Positions 1 through 9,900 of a stretch of 64,000 bases of DNA are shown one piece after another. Every line of letters begins with the position of its first letter. The stretch's first letter is position 1. The DNA comes from Parashewanella tropica. Lineage in GTDB: Bacteria; Pseudomonadota; Gammaproteobacteria; Enterobacterales; Shewanellaceae. The DNA is taken from NCBI RefSeq assembly GCF_004358445.1, contig NZ_CP037951.1, positions 855,501-919,500 of the forward strand, given 5' to 3'. The notes beneath the pieces are model-generated. The model was not told the DNA's origin. It made no database searches and saw only the letters and a program-made list of their open reading frames with translations. Both the position numbers and the translations under genes were made by a program.

Positions 1-333
1 ATCCATTACAGGAAAAATAACACAACCTCTAAACAGTTCATGTCCAGATGGTCTTACTATCCCATAGCGTTGAAGGCAACCTCGAATAGCACCACCTTCA
101 AAGCTTCTTCTGGGGGCAATGTGTTTTCCCATCGTACGGTCACATACACCTATGAATACATTTGCTCGAAGTGCTTCACTGAGCAAAGGTGAAGTCAAAA
201 CAAACTGTTGTGCAATGTCACTTTTTAGATATTGTTGATGATAATACTCGAAAGCCAACTGAATATGAGCTTCATCAGGTGATCTTTGAATTAAGGCTTT
301 TACTATATGTTCAGGTATTTGATTAAGAGACAT
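1..333 (-). CDS. partial primase-core-like protein, third gene of IS21-like operon
   Basis: Reading leftward from an ATG at 333, a frame stays open to the window edge (111 codons, C-terminus missing). Residues 62-70 (GVCDRTMGK) and 97-111 (GHELFRGCVIFPVMD) resemble the N-terminal catalytic-core region of DnaG-type primases, where a GLFRGRxIFP-like segment precedes the Toprim domain. It starts 13 bases beyond the stop of the IstB-like gene, so it probably belongs to the same transcription unit. No zinc-binding motif is visible in the part present. The primase-like assignment rests on short motifs only; it could be another Toprim-type accessory protein. It is short because the window ends, not because the gene is broken. 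Confidence 0.5.
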   Translation of the reverse strand, partial: MSLNQIPEHIVKALIQRSPDEAHIQLAFEYYHQQYLKSDIAQQFVLTSPLLSEALRANVFIGVCDRTMGKHIAPRRSFEGGAIRGCLQRYGIVRPSGHELFRGCVIFPVMD

Positions 334-346
334 GTTTCTATTTCCC

Positions 347-1084
347 CTAATCAAAAGAAGATGACTTCAAATGAAATGAATATGAGTTACCCATAAAAGC
401 CGCTACGATTGAGTATGAGCTTGGTAGTTCTCCAAAAAATGACTTCCATTTTTTTAGAGGGTGAGGACTAGTTACAATCATCCCTCCTTTTTTTTCTCGT
501 AACCGCAATACATTATCCAAATCCTCATACTGCTCTAGTGTTAAAGAGTGGTGACCAATCCCCCTCAAAAACAAAACATCTTGCTTAGCAAGTAAATTCA
601 TAAACTTCAAATATTGAGAGCTATTTACCGTGCATCCAGATTGTTTTAACACTTTTATTTTGTAGAGCAATTCACTGAGCTCAAAGCTTAATAATGACTT
701 GTTTGCTTCAACTGAAGATGTTGCAATGATAGACGCGAGCTTACAAATCTCACGCTCCTCATAGCCTGAAAATATTATATTTTTGTTGCTATCTACCCAG
801 TCACATTCTTTCAATCGATTAAACTCTATAAGATCTATTTGTCTTTTTACAGAGAGAGGTAACTCATCAAATAATGTGTTTTTGTATGGGATGTTGGCAA
901 TTTTTAACTTGCGAACAATGCTCTTTTGCGTGTTTGCCTGTATTTGAGCCTCAATAGCTCTTTTCATGTGAGTTTGAATACTCACCTTTGCCAAAGAGCT
1001 TGATGATTCTTGACTAGAGAAATATTCCGCTATTCCGTCTAACTTCAATAGCTGTAATTGCTCAATATATTTTTTAGCTTTCAT
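347..1084 (-). CDS. IstB-like protein with lost Walker motifs
   Basis: This 245-aa protein aligns by eye with the IS21 helper ATPase IstB: an N-terminal helical region (residues 1-60, LKLDGIAEYF), the CDW segment before strand 1 (residues 94-96) and a final SFH-like end. Where IstB has a GPTGVGKS Walker A, this protein has SGYEEREI (106-113). Where the Walker B LLILDDWG should be, it has VLFLRGIG (170-177). It therefore probably cannot bind or hydrolyse ATP in the usual way. I chose the ATG at 1084 over an upstream in-frame start because a GGAGGG ribosome site lies just before it. It overlaps the istA stop by 11 bases, typical of istA-istB coupling. Confidence 0.7.
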   Translation of the reverse strand: MKAKKYIEQLQLLKLDGIAEYFSSQESSSSLAKVSIQTHMKRAIEAQIQANTQKSIVRKLKIANIPYKNTLFDELPLSVKRQIDLIEFNRLKECDWVDSNKNIIFSGYEEREICKLASIIATSSVEANKSLLSFELSELLYKIKVLKQSGCTVNSSQYLKFMNLLAKQDVLFLRGIGHHSLTLEQYEDLDNVLRLREKKGGMIVTSPHPLKKWKSFFGELPSSYSIVAAFMGNSYSFHLKSSSFD

Positions 1085-2588
1085 CAGAAATCCCTCCAAA
1101 ACGCTCAATAGGGTAAGACTGAATATTAGGCACTTGATCAAGGTAGGTTTTATTTTTTAAACAAGCTTTGATTTTTTCAAATTGAATTTGCTGAAAGCTT
1201 AGTTGATATTTGCAAGCTTGATTTAATTCAGTACAGTCATATTGATTGAGTAGGTTTAAAAGATATCCAGAATAGCGTTTCGCTTCTTTGTTGTGCTTAT
1301 TCTTACCTCTGAAATATTCGTCAATAACTTGCACTACATATGTACCGACATTCTTAGCCTTATCATGTGCAATCTCATATGAATAGCCTTCCACAGCAAT
1401 ATGATTGCGCCGTTTGTGTTCATCTTTCATTATGACTTTGCCCTTTTCATAGCAGCGTTTATGAGTCGCCACATGAAGTCCATCAACAAAAAGTTGAACC
1501 ATATCGGCATTCACCTTAGCAACACCCTTTTTATTACTGTATTCATAAGGGACGGAGTATCGATTACTGTCGAAATGCATCAGTGCATTGGAACCTATCT
1601 TCCGAGGAGGTTGTTTTATACCTAGCATGGGAAAAGGCACTGGCAATGGTTTTAATGCAGGGCTTTCTTCAGACTTGAATATATTTTTGGGCGAATCGGC
1701 ACACTTCTGAGGTTTTTTGCTATTCAGCTCATCAAGTAAAGGCCTTATAGCAGCATTAACTTCATCTTTAGTGAAATAAGTGTGTTGTTTAAGTGATGCA
1801 ACAATTCTGTTTTGCAAATATTTAACCGAGTTTTCTACCTTGGGCTTGTCTTTAGGTTTCTTCACCCGAGTTAAACTGAAGCAACAACCGAGTAGATTGC
1901 TTACTTCTGCAATACATTTATTAAGTTCACCTGGTTGATGACTGGTTCGTGCTTTTTTAGCCAAGGCAGAATCATTATCAGCGATGATTGTTTCAGGTAT
2001 GCCACCAAAAAACAGAATCATGGCTTGAATCGCCTCAAGCCATGACTGTGTCGTTTGATCTCTGGTTGCATAAAGAAATCGATAATTAGAGAAACTTAGG
2101 GTGCCGCAAAAAAAACAGATTTTTGTTCTGTTATCGAGATGAAGAGTATCACCTGCAAAATCGATTTGAGCTTGCTCTCCAGCATAATAGTCTAGGAACA
2201 TACTCTGTTTTCGACGTGCTTTTTCTTTCCTATACAGTCGATAGATATGCGCCGCAGAATATGCCTGTTCACCATATAACCTTTGATATTCTTCAATCAA
2301 AATAATGGTGGATAATTTTTTATTTTTTTCAATGAAGACATCCCAATCGGGTAGAATCTTATCGTTTGCTTCGGAGCGTTTTTTCGTAACTAAAGCAACG
2401 AGCTGTGAATCGCTAAGCTCGCTGATTTTTTCGAATGTGAGTTTTGATTCTAGAATGACTCGTAGATATTTTTTTGCCGTATTTAGACTGGCTAAATTAT
2501 TAATGACAGAAGAAATCGGAAGTGGCTCTTTCTTTCTTAAGTTAAGACATAAATTTTGAATGAGTAGCCTGCAGTGTTGAATCGCCAT
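1074..2588 (-). CDS. istA: IS21-family transposase IstA
   Basis: A 504-aa DDE transposase. The N-terminal 130 residues should bind the terminal repeats. The RNase-H-fold core shows DFAGD (D143), IIADND (D204 or D206) and KPKVENSV (E252), the acidic triad of IS21 IstA. A beta-barrel-like Mu-C region follows (about 330-400, YSVPYEY). Length is normal for IstA and the frame is intact. Together with the overlapping IstB-like gene and the primase-like gene downstream it forms a leftward operon. I could not identify the terminal inverted repeats: the right end should lie between about 2590 and 2760 and the left end is outside the window. Confidence 0.85.
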   Translation of the reverse strand: MAIQHCRLLIQNLCLNLRKKEPLPISSVINNLASLNTAKKYLRVILESKLTFEKISELSDSQLVALVTKKRSEANDKILPDWDVFIEKNKKLSTIILIEEYQRLYGEQAYSAAHIYRLYRKEKARRKQSMFLDYYAGEQAQIDFAGDTLHLDNRTKICFFCGTLSFSNYRFLYATRDQTTQSWLEAIQAMILFFGGIPETIIADNDSALAKKARTSHQPGELNKCIAEVSNLLGCCFSLTRVKKPKDKPKVENSVKYLQNRIVASLKQHTYFTKDEVNAAIRPLLDELNSKKPQKCADSPKNIFKSEESPALKPLPVPFPMLGIKQPPRKIGSNALMHFDSNRYSVPYEYSNKKGVAKVNADMVQLFVDGLHVATHKRCYEKGKVIMKDEHKRRNHIAVEGYSYEIAHDKAKNVGTYVVQVIDEYFRGKNKHNKEAKRYSGYLLNLLNQYDCTELNQACKYQLSFQQIQFEKIKACLKNKTYLDQVPNIQSYPIERFGGISDES

Positions 2589-3196
2589 AGTAACACCTAT
2601 ATTTCATATTCAGCGTTCAGGCAGAGTCGCTAGGAAGATCCTCCTAAGCTAATTGACTTTGACGTTAAAGCTCCATTCAAACATCTTTCAATTTATCATT
2701 AAGTTGCATATTCCAGTGTACAACTTATAGAACGCCACACTATATAATCCCTGCCCAAGGCAAAGGTAGCCGTCGTGAGCATTGAAAAGCAATATGACGT
2801 TGGATTAAACAACTTTCAGTAAAAAATCAATAAAACCAAGTGGTTATAGTTTTTATTTTTTCTTGAAAAAGAAGAAAAAAAATACTTTTTTTTGAAAAAA
2901 AAGATAAGTTGTTGAAAGATATCAAGAAAAAATTTTCAAAAAAAATAAAAAATTTTAAGGAACTTTAAGGGGAGATTTAGATTCACCCGATGTTAATATA
3001 TATTTTTTTCTGAATTAATAGTCAATAAGATTAATTTTAATTAATAAAACAGTTAGTTATTAAGCAGCTTTAATTTAGATTTAATGTTTGTAGTAAGGGG
3101 GGCTTTGATGTTAATTGAAGCTACTTGAGCCAACCCGAAATCAACTTAGGCTGTCAAACTTAATGATAAAGAAGTTCATACCTTTTGATAATATGT
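2589..3196. other. AT-rich intergenic gap with A/T tracts
   Basis: No convincing gene in this stretch of about 600 bases. The right end of the IS21-like element is expected near its left side. From about 2830 to 2960 the sequence is almost entirely runs of A and T, including a TTTTTTCTT/AAGAAgAAAAAA hairpin. It may be a promoter-free spacer or bent DNA; I see no recognisable RNA or operator. Confidence 0.5.
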
Positions 3197-3745
3197 TCAC
3201 AGTTTTTGATAAACCTTGTCAATGTTTGGATAATTTGCATTATTTACTATTTGTGTCAATTTTTCTCTATACAAACAATGTACAGGGTCATTTAATTGCT
3301 CTAAAAGAAAGCGGCTTTTGAGTGTGGCATGACTTTCTCCATCTTGGTGGTGAAATAATGAGATTCGAGTCGGTAGTTCCAAAGAAAAGAGGTAGAAAGG
3401 TTTATTTTCGTCATTTATTTTGGTTGTGTATTCTTTAATTTCAACAACCTCTCCATGTCTAACGTATAGAAAAGGAGCTGTACTCATCCTTTCTTGAAGT
3501 AAAGGTCTACCCGCTAAATTAACTTTTGTATTAAATGGGCCTGCGACTTTATACTCAACCCTTGCCATATTTTTAGGTAAAAATACTGCAACAGATTCAA
3601 TGCAAAAGTGATAGCCTTGATAGATAAAGTCGTCATGAGTTTGTTGTCTGCCTTTCTCGGCGACCTGATGAAGGTACTCTTCTAATATTTCGTCTTTTAA
3701 TGGATCCGCCCATAGACAATCAGTGATTGCTTTACACCATGCCAT
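3197..3745 (-). CDS. hypothetical protein (182 aa)
   Basis: I do not recognise this protein. It has no signal peptide, no transmembrane segment and no cysteine or histidine cluster suggesting a metal site. The frame is long for an AT-rich region and an AAGG ribosome site lies just before the ATG at 3745, so it is probably real. It stands alone between the IS21-like element and ahpF, read leftward. The composition is mixed alpha/beta with many charged residues. Confidence 0.6.
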   Translation of the reverse strand: MAWCKAITDCLWADPLKDEILEEYLHQVAEKGRQQTHDDFIYQGYHFCIESVAVFLPKNMARVEYKVAGPFNTKVNLAGRPLLQERMSTAPFLYVRHGEVVEIKEYTTKINDENKPFYLFSLELPTRISLFHHQDGESHATLKSRFLLEQLNDPVHCLYREKLTQIVNNANYPNIDKVYQKL

Positions 3746-3917
3746 TGCATTACCTTAATTTTTTCGATAAACATTGTTTAGCAGTAAAGCTGTTCTTTGG
3801 CAATGAGCTTAAAGCAAAGTTAACCTATAAGTAATTGATATGTTAAATAAAGGTTGTTGGTAAGTATTAGAAGGCAATTAGCTCTGTTTTCTAACAAAGC
3901 TAATCAGTCAGGGATTA

Positions 3918-5477
3918 TTATGCGGCTTGATTATCAACATCTACCTGCCGAATCAGATAGTCGAAAGCACCTAACGAAGCCGTTGCACCACTGCCCATGG
4001 CAATAATAATTTGTTTATAGGCGCTATTGGTTACATCGCCACAAGCAAATACACCAGGAATATTAGTCTGACCTTGGTTATCGACAATGACTTCACCACG
4101 ATTTGTAAGTTCGATTGAATCTAACCACTCTGTATTCGGCACTAAACCGATTTGAACAAAAACTCCTTCCAGCTCAACATGATGGCCATCGCCTGTGGCT
4201 CTGTCCGTATAGTTTAGACCCGCTACTTTGGTACCATTCCCTAGCACTTCAGTGGTTTGTGCTTGGGTAATAATGTTGATGTTGCCCATAGACTTGGCTT
4301 TGTTTTGCAGTACTTGATCGGCACGAAGCTTTGAATCGAACTCAAGCACCGTTACATGCTCAACAATACCGGCTAAATCAATGGCGGCTTCAATACCTGA
4401 GTTTCCTCCGCCAATTACCGCAACACGTTTACCTTTAAATAATGGACCATCACAATGAGGGCAATATGCTACACCTTTACCTCGGTATTCTTGTTCTCCG
4501 GGTACATTCATTTCACGCCAGCGAGCCCCCGTGGCTAATAAAACGGTCTTGCTTTGTACGCTGGCACCAGATTCAAGCTCAAGAGTAAAACCGTTATCGG
4601 TAAGCAGTTTATTGGCTCGCTGATCTTGCATAATGTCAACGTCATAATCTTTAACGTGCTCTTCTAGGTTTGCTACTAATTTAGGGCCTTCTGTAGCTTT
4701 CACTGAAATAAAGTTTTCGATGCCAACGGTTTCACTAACTTGACCGCCAAATTTGTCGGCGACGATACCCGTCTTTAATCCTTTGCGAGCGGCATAAATG
4801 GCAGCACTTGCTCCAGCAGGACCACCGCCAACAACAAGCACATCAAATTCATCTTTTTGATTAATTTTTTCTGCGGCTTTAGCCTCAGAATTTGTATCGA
4901 GTTTGGCTAATATTTCTTTGAGACTAATGCGCCCTTGACTGAAAGGTTCACCGTTTAAGAATACTGACGGTACAGCCATAATATTGCGATTATCGACTTC
5001 GTCTTGGTATACCGCACCATCGATCATCACATTGGTGATGTTTGGGTTGATAGACGACATCATATTCAAAGCTTGAATGACATCAGGGCAGTTTTGGCAG
5101 CTTAATGAGACGAAGGTTTCAAATTCGAAAGTACCTTCTAGTTGTCGAACTTGCTCGATAATGTCTTCATCTAGCTTTATTGGGTGACCACCAGAGTGAA
5201 GCAACGCCAATACTAAAGACGTAAATTCATGCCCTGTTGGAATGCCAGCAAAGATCATTCGACTTTGAGTTTCAGGAGAGTAAACGGTCATTTCTATAGC
5301 GCGTTTGCCAGATACTTCTTTAAGGCTGATCAAACTTGAAAGACTGGCTATTTCATTCGCCATTTCATTAAGTTGTTTTGCGGTAGCCGAAGAATCAACA
5401 CTGACGTGAAGCTCAATTGGGCGACGCAAGTTTGATAGATAAGTGGAGAGTTGGTTTTTTAAATTGGTATCTAACAT
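3918..5477 (-). CDS. ahpF: alkyl hydroperoxide reductase subunit F
   Basis: A 519-aa NADH:peroxiredoxin reductase that regenerates AhpC. The N-terminal 200 residues form the double thioredoxin-like domain with a redox pair SCQNC (C127, C130). The FAD-binding [12 protein letters not shown] follows near residue 214, the second redox centre CPHCDGP is C339/C342, and the NAD-binding [10 protein letters not shown] lies just after it. The C-terminal GVFACGDV is the flavin-binding motif of the thioredoxin-reductase family. Length matches E. coli AhpF. It lies 80 bases downstream of ahpC, separated by a terminator-like hairpin that probably sets a lower level of F than C. Confidence 0.97.
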   Translation of the reverse strand: MLDTNLKNQLSTYLSNLRRPIELHVSVDSSATAKQLNEMANEIASLSSLISLKEVSGKRAIEMTVYSPETQSRMIFAGIPTGHEFTSLVLALLHSGGHPIKLDEDIIEQVRQLEGTFEFETFVSLSCQNCPDVIQALNMMSSINPNITNVMIDGAVYQDEVDNRNIMAVPSVFLNGEPFSQGRISLKEILAKLDTNSEAKAAEKINQKDEFDVLVVGGGPAGASAAIYAARKGLKTGIVADKFGGQVSETVGIENFISVKATEGPKLVANLEEHVKDYDVDIMQDQRANKLLTDNGFTLELESGASVQSKTVLLATGARWREMNVPGEQEYRGKGVAYCPHCDGPLFKGKRVAVIGGGNSGIEAAIDLAGIVEHVTVLEFDSKLRADQVLQNKAKSMGNINIITQAQTTEVLGNGTKVAGLNYTDRATGDGHHVELEGVFVQIGLVPNTEWLDSIELTNRGEVIVDNQGQTNIPGVFACGDVTNSAYKQIIIAMGSGATASLGAFDYLIRQVDVDNQAA

Positions 5478-5503
5478 ATCAAAGCCCTATAAAAATGCTG
5501 AGG

Positions 5504-5533
5504 GAAAAAGTGGGGCACTAAGGCTGGTGCCCC
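5504..5533 (-). terminator. ahpC-ahpF intergenic attenuating hairpin
   Basis: GGGGCAC (5512-5518) pairs with GTGCCCC (5527-5533). Read leftward, the stem is followed by ACTTTTT, the layout of a Rho-independent terminator. It sits between the ahpC stop and the ahpF start, so partial termination would give more AhpC than AhpF, as expected for this operon. Confidence 0.7.
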
Positions 5534-5557
5534 AAAAGGGTGAGATGGAAATCTAAC

Positions 5558-6127
5558 TTAGATTTTGCCAACAAGATCTAGAGAAGGAGCAAGTGTTTCT
5601 TCACCTGGAGTCCATGCCGCTGGGCAAACTTCACCGTCATGAGTCGCAACATATTGTGCAGCTTGAATTTTACGAAGAAGCTCTTGAGCGCTACGACCAA
5701 TACCTAAGTCATGAATTTCAGCGATTTTGATTTCACCTTCTGGGTTCGCTACAAAAGTACCGCGAAGTGCAACACCGTCTTCTTCAACTAATACACCAAA
5801 GTTGCGGCTAATCGCGCCCGTTGGATCACCAATCATTGGGAATTTGATTTTGTTAATGGTGTCAGAAGTGTCATGCCATGCTTTGTGAGTGAAGTGCTTA
5901 TCAGTCGATACCGCGAATACCTCAACGCCCATATCTTGCAATTTAGCGTAGTGGTCAGCCATATCACCTAGCTCAGTTGGGCAAACGAACGTAAAGTCAG
6001 CTGGGTAGAAAAAAACAACAGACCATTTGCCTAGTAGATCTTGTTCAGTTAGCTCAACAAACTCACCGTTGTGGAAAGCAGTAGCTGCAAATGGTTTTAG
6101 TTTAGTGTTGATAAGAGATTGAGACAT
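5558..6127 (-). CDS. ahpC: alkyl hydroperoxide reductase subunit C (peroxiredoxin)
   Basis: A 189-aa typical 2-Cys peroxiredoxin that reduces hydrogen peroxide and alkyl hydroperoxides in the cytoplasm. The peroxidatic cysteine is C49 in FVCPTEL and the resolving cysteine is C168 in EVCPAAW. The GGxG-like and YF motifs linked to hyperoxidation sensitivity are not checked here. The start ATG at 6127 has a GGAG ribosome site nearby. It is the first gene of the ahpC-ahpF unit, with a long upstream region (6128-6430) fit for stress regulation. Confidence 0.97.
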   Translation of the reverse strand: MSQSLINTKLKPFAATAFHNGEFVELTEQDLLGKWSVVFFYPADFTFVCPTELGDMADHYAKLQDMGVEVFAVSTDKHFTHKAWHDTSDTINKIKFPMIGDPTGAISRNFGVLVEEDGVALRGTFVANPEGEIKIAEIHDLGIGRSAQELLRKIQAAQYVATHDGEVCPAAWTPGEETLAPSLDLVGKI

Positions 6128-6234
6128 AATGTTGGCTCCAATTTATAAGTAAATTATTTGGCGAAGTGCCGTGTCGTTGAAGCAAATATTAGAGGCTTTG
6201 ATTTATCTTGTATAACGGATAAAAATGATTGTTG

Positions 6235-6273
6235 TAATCGAGATTTTAGATTGTTGATTCTTAAAATCGATTA
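6235..6273 (-). promoter_or_regulatory. inverted repeat upstream of ahpC, possible OxyR-type operator
   Basis: TAATCG-AGATTTTAGA (from 6235) is mirrored by TCTTAAAAT-CGATTA (to 6273) around a short TTGTTGAT-like centre. OxyR commonly controls ahpC, and OxyR sites are spaced ATAG-type half sites with dyad symmetry; this repeat has dyad symmetry but only a loose match. The position, about 110-145 bases before the ATG, is plausible for an activator site. The identity of the regulator is a guess. Confidence 0.35.
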
Positions 6274-6427
6274 AGAGGAGAAAATAAGTAGCACGTCCTA
6301 GTTAGAGAAGCCAAGGGGTTTTATGCTAGATAAATTTTATCGTACTGATTATGTGAGAGTTGTTCAGACTCTGTTCGAAAAGAGTCAGTGAGTATTAAAG
6401 TAATGAGAAATATAAAACGCTAGAAAG

Positions 6428-6513
6428 ACAAAAGCCTCGCATTGCGGCAAGGCTTTCTGGAATTTGGCAGGGGTGGCAGGACTCGAACCCGCAACCGTCG
6501 GTTTTGGAGACCG
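6428..6513. repeat. left attachment repeat of the island (tRNA-Trp 3' half)
   Basis: These 86 bases match 48111-48196 with a single mismatch (G versus T in the terminator loop). Bases 6465-6513 equal the 3' half of tRNA-Trp from the CCA end through the anticodon (minus strand), and 6430-6456 is its terminator hairpin (AAAGCCT...AGGCTTT). The sequence diverges from the intact tRNA just 5' of the anticodon stem. This is the residue of the original tRNA 3' end displaced when the island inserted, so it is not a working tRNA. Confidence 0.95.
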
Positions 6514-6642
6514 TTATCGACCCAAATTGGCTTAAACGAGCTTAGTCTAGCTCAATATGGATTTCTATACTTATCAGAAGCTTAAGTTTATATTTTTCAC
6601 GGTTTCTTTTAGAGCGTTTTATGTAGGTTTTGACAAATTTTG

Positions 6643-6668
6643 TGGTCACAGGTTGAAATCTGGTCACA
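6643..6668 (+). repeat. TGGTCACA repeats near left end, candidate integrase arm sites
   Basis: TGGTCACA occurs at 6643-6650 and again at 6661-6668, about 130-150 bases inside the left attachment repeat. The same octamer or its TGGTCAC core recurs just inside the right repeat (48015-48033). Paired repeats near both ends are what arm-type binding sites of a tyrosine integrase look like. The rest of 6514-6999 holds no convincing gene. Confidence 0.5.
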
Positions 6669-6999
6669 CTGGTTTGTACATATTTGATACAAAAATAAGG
6701 GGGAGGAAGACGTAATTGTGCTTGGAATGATATTTTTAAACTTATTTTTTGCGCCAGAATCTTGGTTTTTGATTTCTACTTTTACCATCACGCCAGTAAA
6801 TTTTCTTCAAATACGATTATAAATGTACTCTAACTTATTAAAAGCTCAAGCGTTATATGGAAAAAGATGTCATTCCCCTTCGCTATTTTTACTCGCATTA
6901 CTTACGATTACACACTCATTTTGAAGTAACTTTGCGTGTACAGAAGTCAAAAATCCATGGTTTTATAAGAGACTTGAGCTGATTGACGTGCTGTAATGT

Positions 7000-9900
7000 T
7001 TACTTATTTTCTCCTTTTATAAAGGAGTTCTCTTGAATTGGGGCATTCCACATCATTATGCTGACCATATGTATGAAATAAAGCAGGGCGCTCGATGAGT
7101 ATTTTTGCTGGTGTTTTTTTATCATGTGTTTCTCATTCGAATGTTTAAGCTCTAATCTTACAGCTCCTCTACCTTTCCTACCCTTTGGAGAAGCTATTTT
7201 CCCTACGACAGTATCAATACCAGAAAAAGCTGATGACCACTGCTTTTTTTGAGGTGAATGCTCCAGTAATAATGTAACGATACGCCATTTGCTTTTTGGG
7301 ATGGCAAATGAAAAAGCACTGATAAATTGTGAGAGGTCTTCAGGAGAATTAAAGTAAACGCCGCTTCTGCTGCTACTCGTATTATCTAAACAATACTTAA
7401 TTGCCTGAATAATATTTTCTCTATCTTCACTAAATTGAACCCTTGATTTAGATATTAATTTTGAAAGCCACTTGCTTTCATTTTTTTCAGTTGGCTTTGC
7501 TGGTAAAAATGAACCTTCGACAAATCTTAAACGAGGTTTTTTATATTTTGTCATTAACTGACGGAGTGCCATCGCATTGGCATACCATTTTTGAACTGTT
7601 TCTTGCTCTATCTGGAATTTATGACACACCTCAGTGGGTTCAATGCCATGATGAATATGCTGGAGTACGGCATAGCAGGTGCTTATTGATACAGTTTTTT
7701 GCTTGGTATTATTGAGTTTAATTTCACCACTAGAATGATTGTGTGGCAAAGCACTTGTTTGAGTAATATCTTGAATTTTTAGCCTTTGAATGAGGTATGG
7801 GAGAAAAAGTTTTATTGAAACGGTTTGGTTGTCAGACTGTGATAAAAGCAGTTGCCTTATGCCTCTCCTTGAACCTAGTCCCATCAATTTTATTTGCTTT
7901 TGTGTTGCAGTGAGTTTCATCTTGGATAGCTGGTGCCCTAGGATGATGTCACAAAAGTGAAAATAGTGAGAAAAGCAAACTTCAGGGCTTCCATGACCGT
8001 TAAATGCCGCAATAGCATAATATTGGTTACGTATCGTGCCTCCTATAATCAAATGGATGATTCTATCAATCTCAGTTTTTGAATACGGGACGGCTTCAGG
8101 GAGTAATTCTTGTGGATTATCAAGCTCAATCATGAGCTGTAATCTAGATATCGCACTGTGTCTGAGATGGTGAAAAACGAAGTGCTCAAGACCCGAGAGT
8201 TCTCTAAGCGTGGTACTCGTAAACCTTGATAAATGAGTTTTATCAATTAATTCGTCTTTGTTGACCCCAATGCCAAATGCCAGTGCGGAATCCGTGCGAT
8301 TAATATTGGCAGCCCTAGTATTGTGAAGGACTTGTCTAACAATATTCTTTTCTAGTTCTAGCAACAGTGGGAATAGAGGAACTTTTCTCAGTGCTGCATT
8401 GCTTTTATTGTTTCCATATTGATTTTCTCTGATTTCAAGCCATCCTGTAGCAGAGGTTTCAATATCTCTAAGTCTAAGTTTGGTGACCTCTCCAATCCTT
8501 AATCCGCAGCGGTAACTAATGATCAATACGGCTTGAATGATTAACTTTTCTTGATTGTCTAAATCAATAATATTGTTTATTGTATTTAGTAACCCTCTAA
8601 ATAATGTTTCGTCCACAAATCCTGCGCTAGTATGAGACTTTTCCTGTTTACCCATATGAATCGGCTCATTGAGCAATGGGAGATTAAACTCTCTAACTGC
8701 AAAGGAATGAAAGTCGTTAAGCCGATCTGACAATAAATCTTTTTGCTTTCGTCTGACGGTATTATTTATAAGTGTTTGGTATAAATCTAAAAGATCTTCA
8801 TTATCAATATCCTCCAATTGATATTTCTCTGAAAAATACAACCACTTTCGTGACAATGTTGAGTGGTAGGTTCTTATGCTAGATGGCTTACATGTTTTAG
8901 ACTTCATTATCAGCCAGCGGAGTAGTATCTCTTGTGCTGTTGATAACGTTAATTGTGACTGCAAATCTTCTAAAGATTTCGTTAATTGCCGAGCGCTCAG
9001 TTTTTTAACGCCATTTTCCCTAAGTGCAGTCGTTAGGTCGTTGAAAAAACTCTTTGATGGTAACAGTGAACGAGTTTTTTCCTTATCAAATTTTACGTGC
9101 GCAAAAGGTGTATGAAAGGTAATAGGGCTATAGTTATGCTTAATGGGCGTAGTTTTTAATCGGGATAAGTTTTGACTTGGCAACGAATATGATTTGTTTG
9201 TTCCTGTAGCATACTCCAACATCGCCTGATTAACAGTTACATCTGGTAGACGTTCAATTATTCGTAGTGCAGAAGCACAAAGCCCTTTTAAATTTGAAGC
9301 TAAATTTAGCTGTACTTTTGTATCACAACCTTTTATTAATGCAGTTATTCCTTTTGATGTTTCAGGAGCTATCGATGCGCTATTTTCAGGCTGACTTTTT
9401 AGGGCTAGCCATTTATTAATAAACCCTAAGGTTAAAGGAGATAGAAAGCAGTTATAAATAGTTAATACCTCTTTGTCTTGGGTAACGTTGCTATTGTAAC
9501 CAGGAGCATTAATCGTTAACTCTACAAAAGGCATGTTGTTAATGTGTTTTATGTTGAGCTGATCATTCAGTTTTTTACAGAAAGCTGTGATCAGTTTTGG
9601 GTCACAACATCCTGAGTGGCAAATTAGAGATAAGACAATAGAACGGCAATTCCTGTTCATATTTTTGCTACTTTTGAGAGTCGACAACTCTTCCATCCAA
9701 CTGTGATATAGTTTTTGAAATGCAGTTGCTTGGCTCACCCATGACTGAGAACGTATCGATGTGTCTGCTTTTTGTGATATCCAATATGTTGGTGGCTCAA
9801 TATCACTTTGTTGTTCATCTATTCGCTTGGTTATTAGTGATACACAGTGATTAAAGCCTAATTTAATGTCTCTTGATGAGCGAAATGAGTGTGATAACTC

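Noticed and set aside
2830-2960. A/T-rich tract considered as a replication origin
   Set aside because: No DnaA boxes, iterons or replication gene nearby; only low-complexity sequence.
6465-6513. Possible second tRNA-Trp at the left end
   Set aside because: Only the 3' half from the anticodon onward is present; the 5' half does not match, so it is an attachment remnant.
6609-6791. Short leftward frame near the island's left end
   Set aside because: No ribosome site and it covers the TGGTCACA repeats; more likely attachment-region DNA than a gene.
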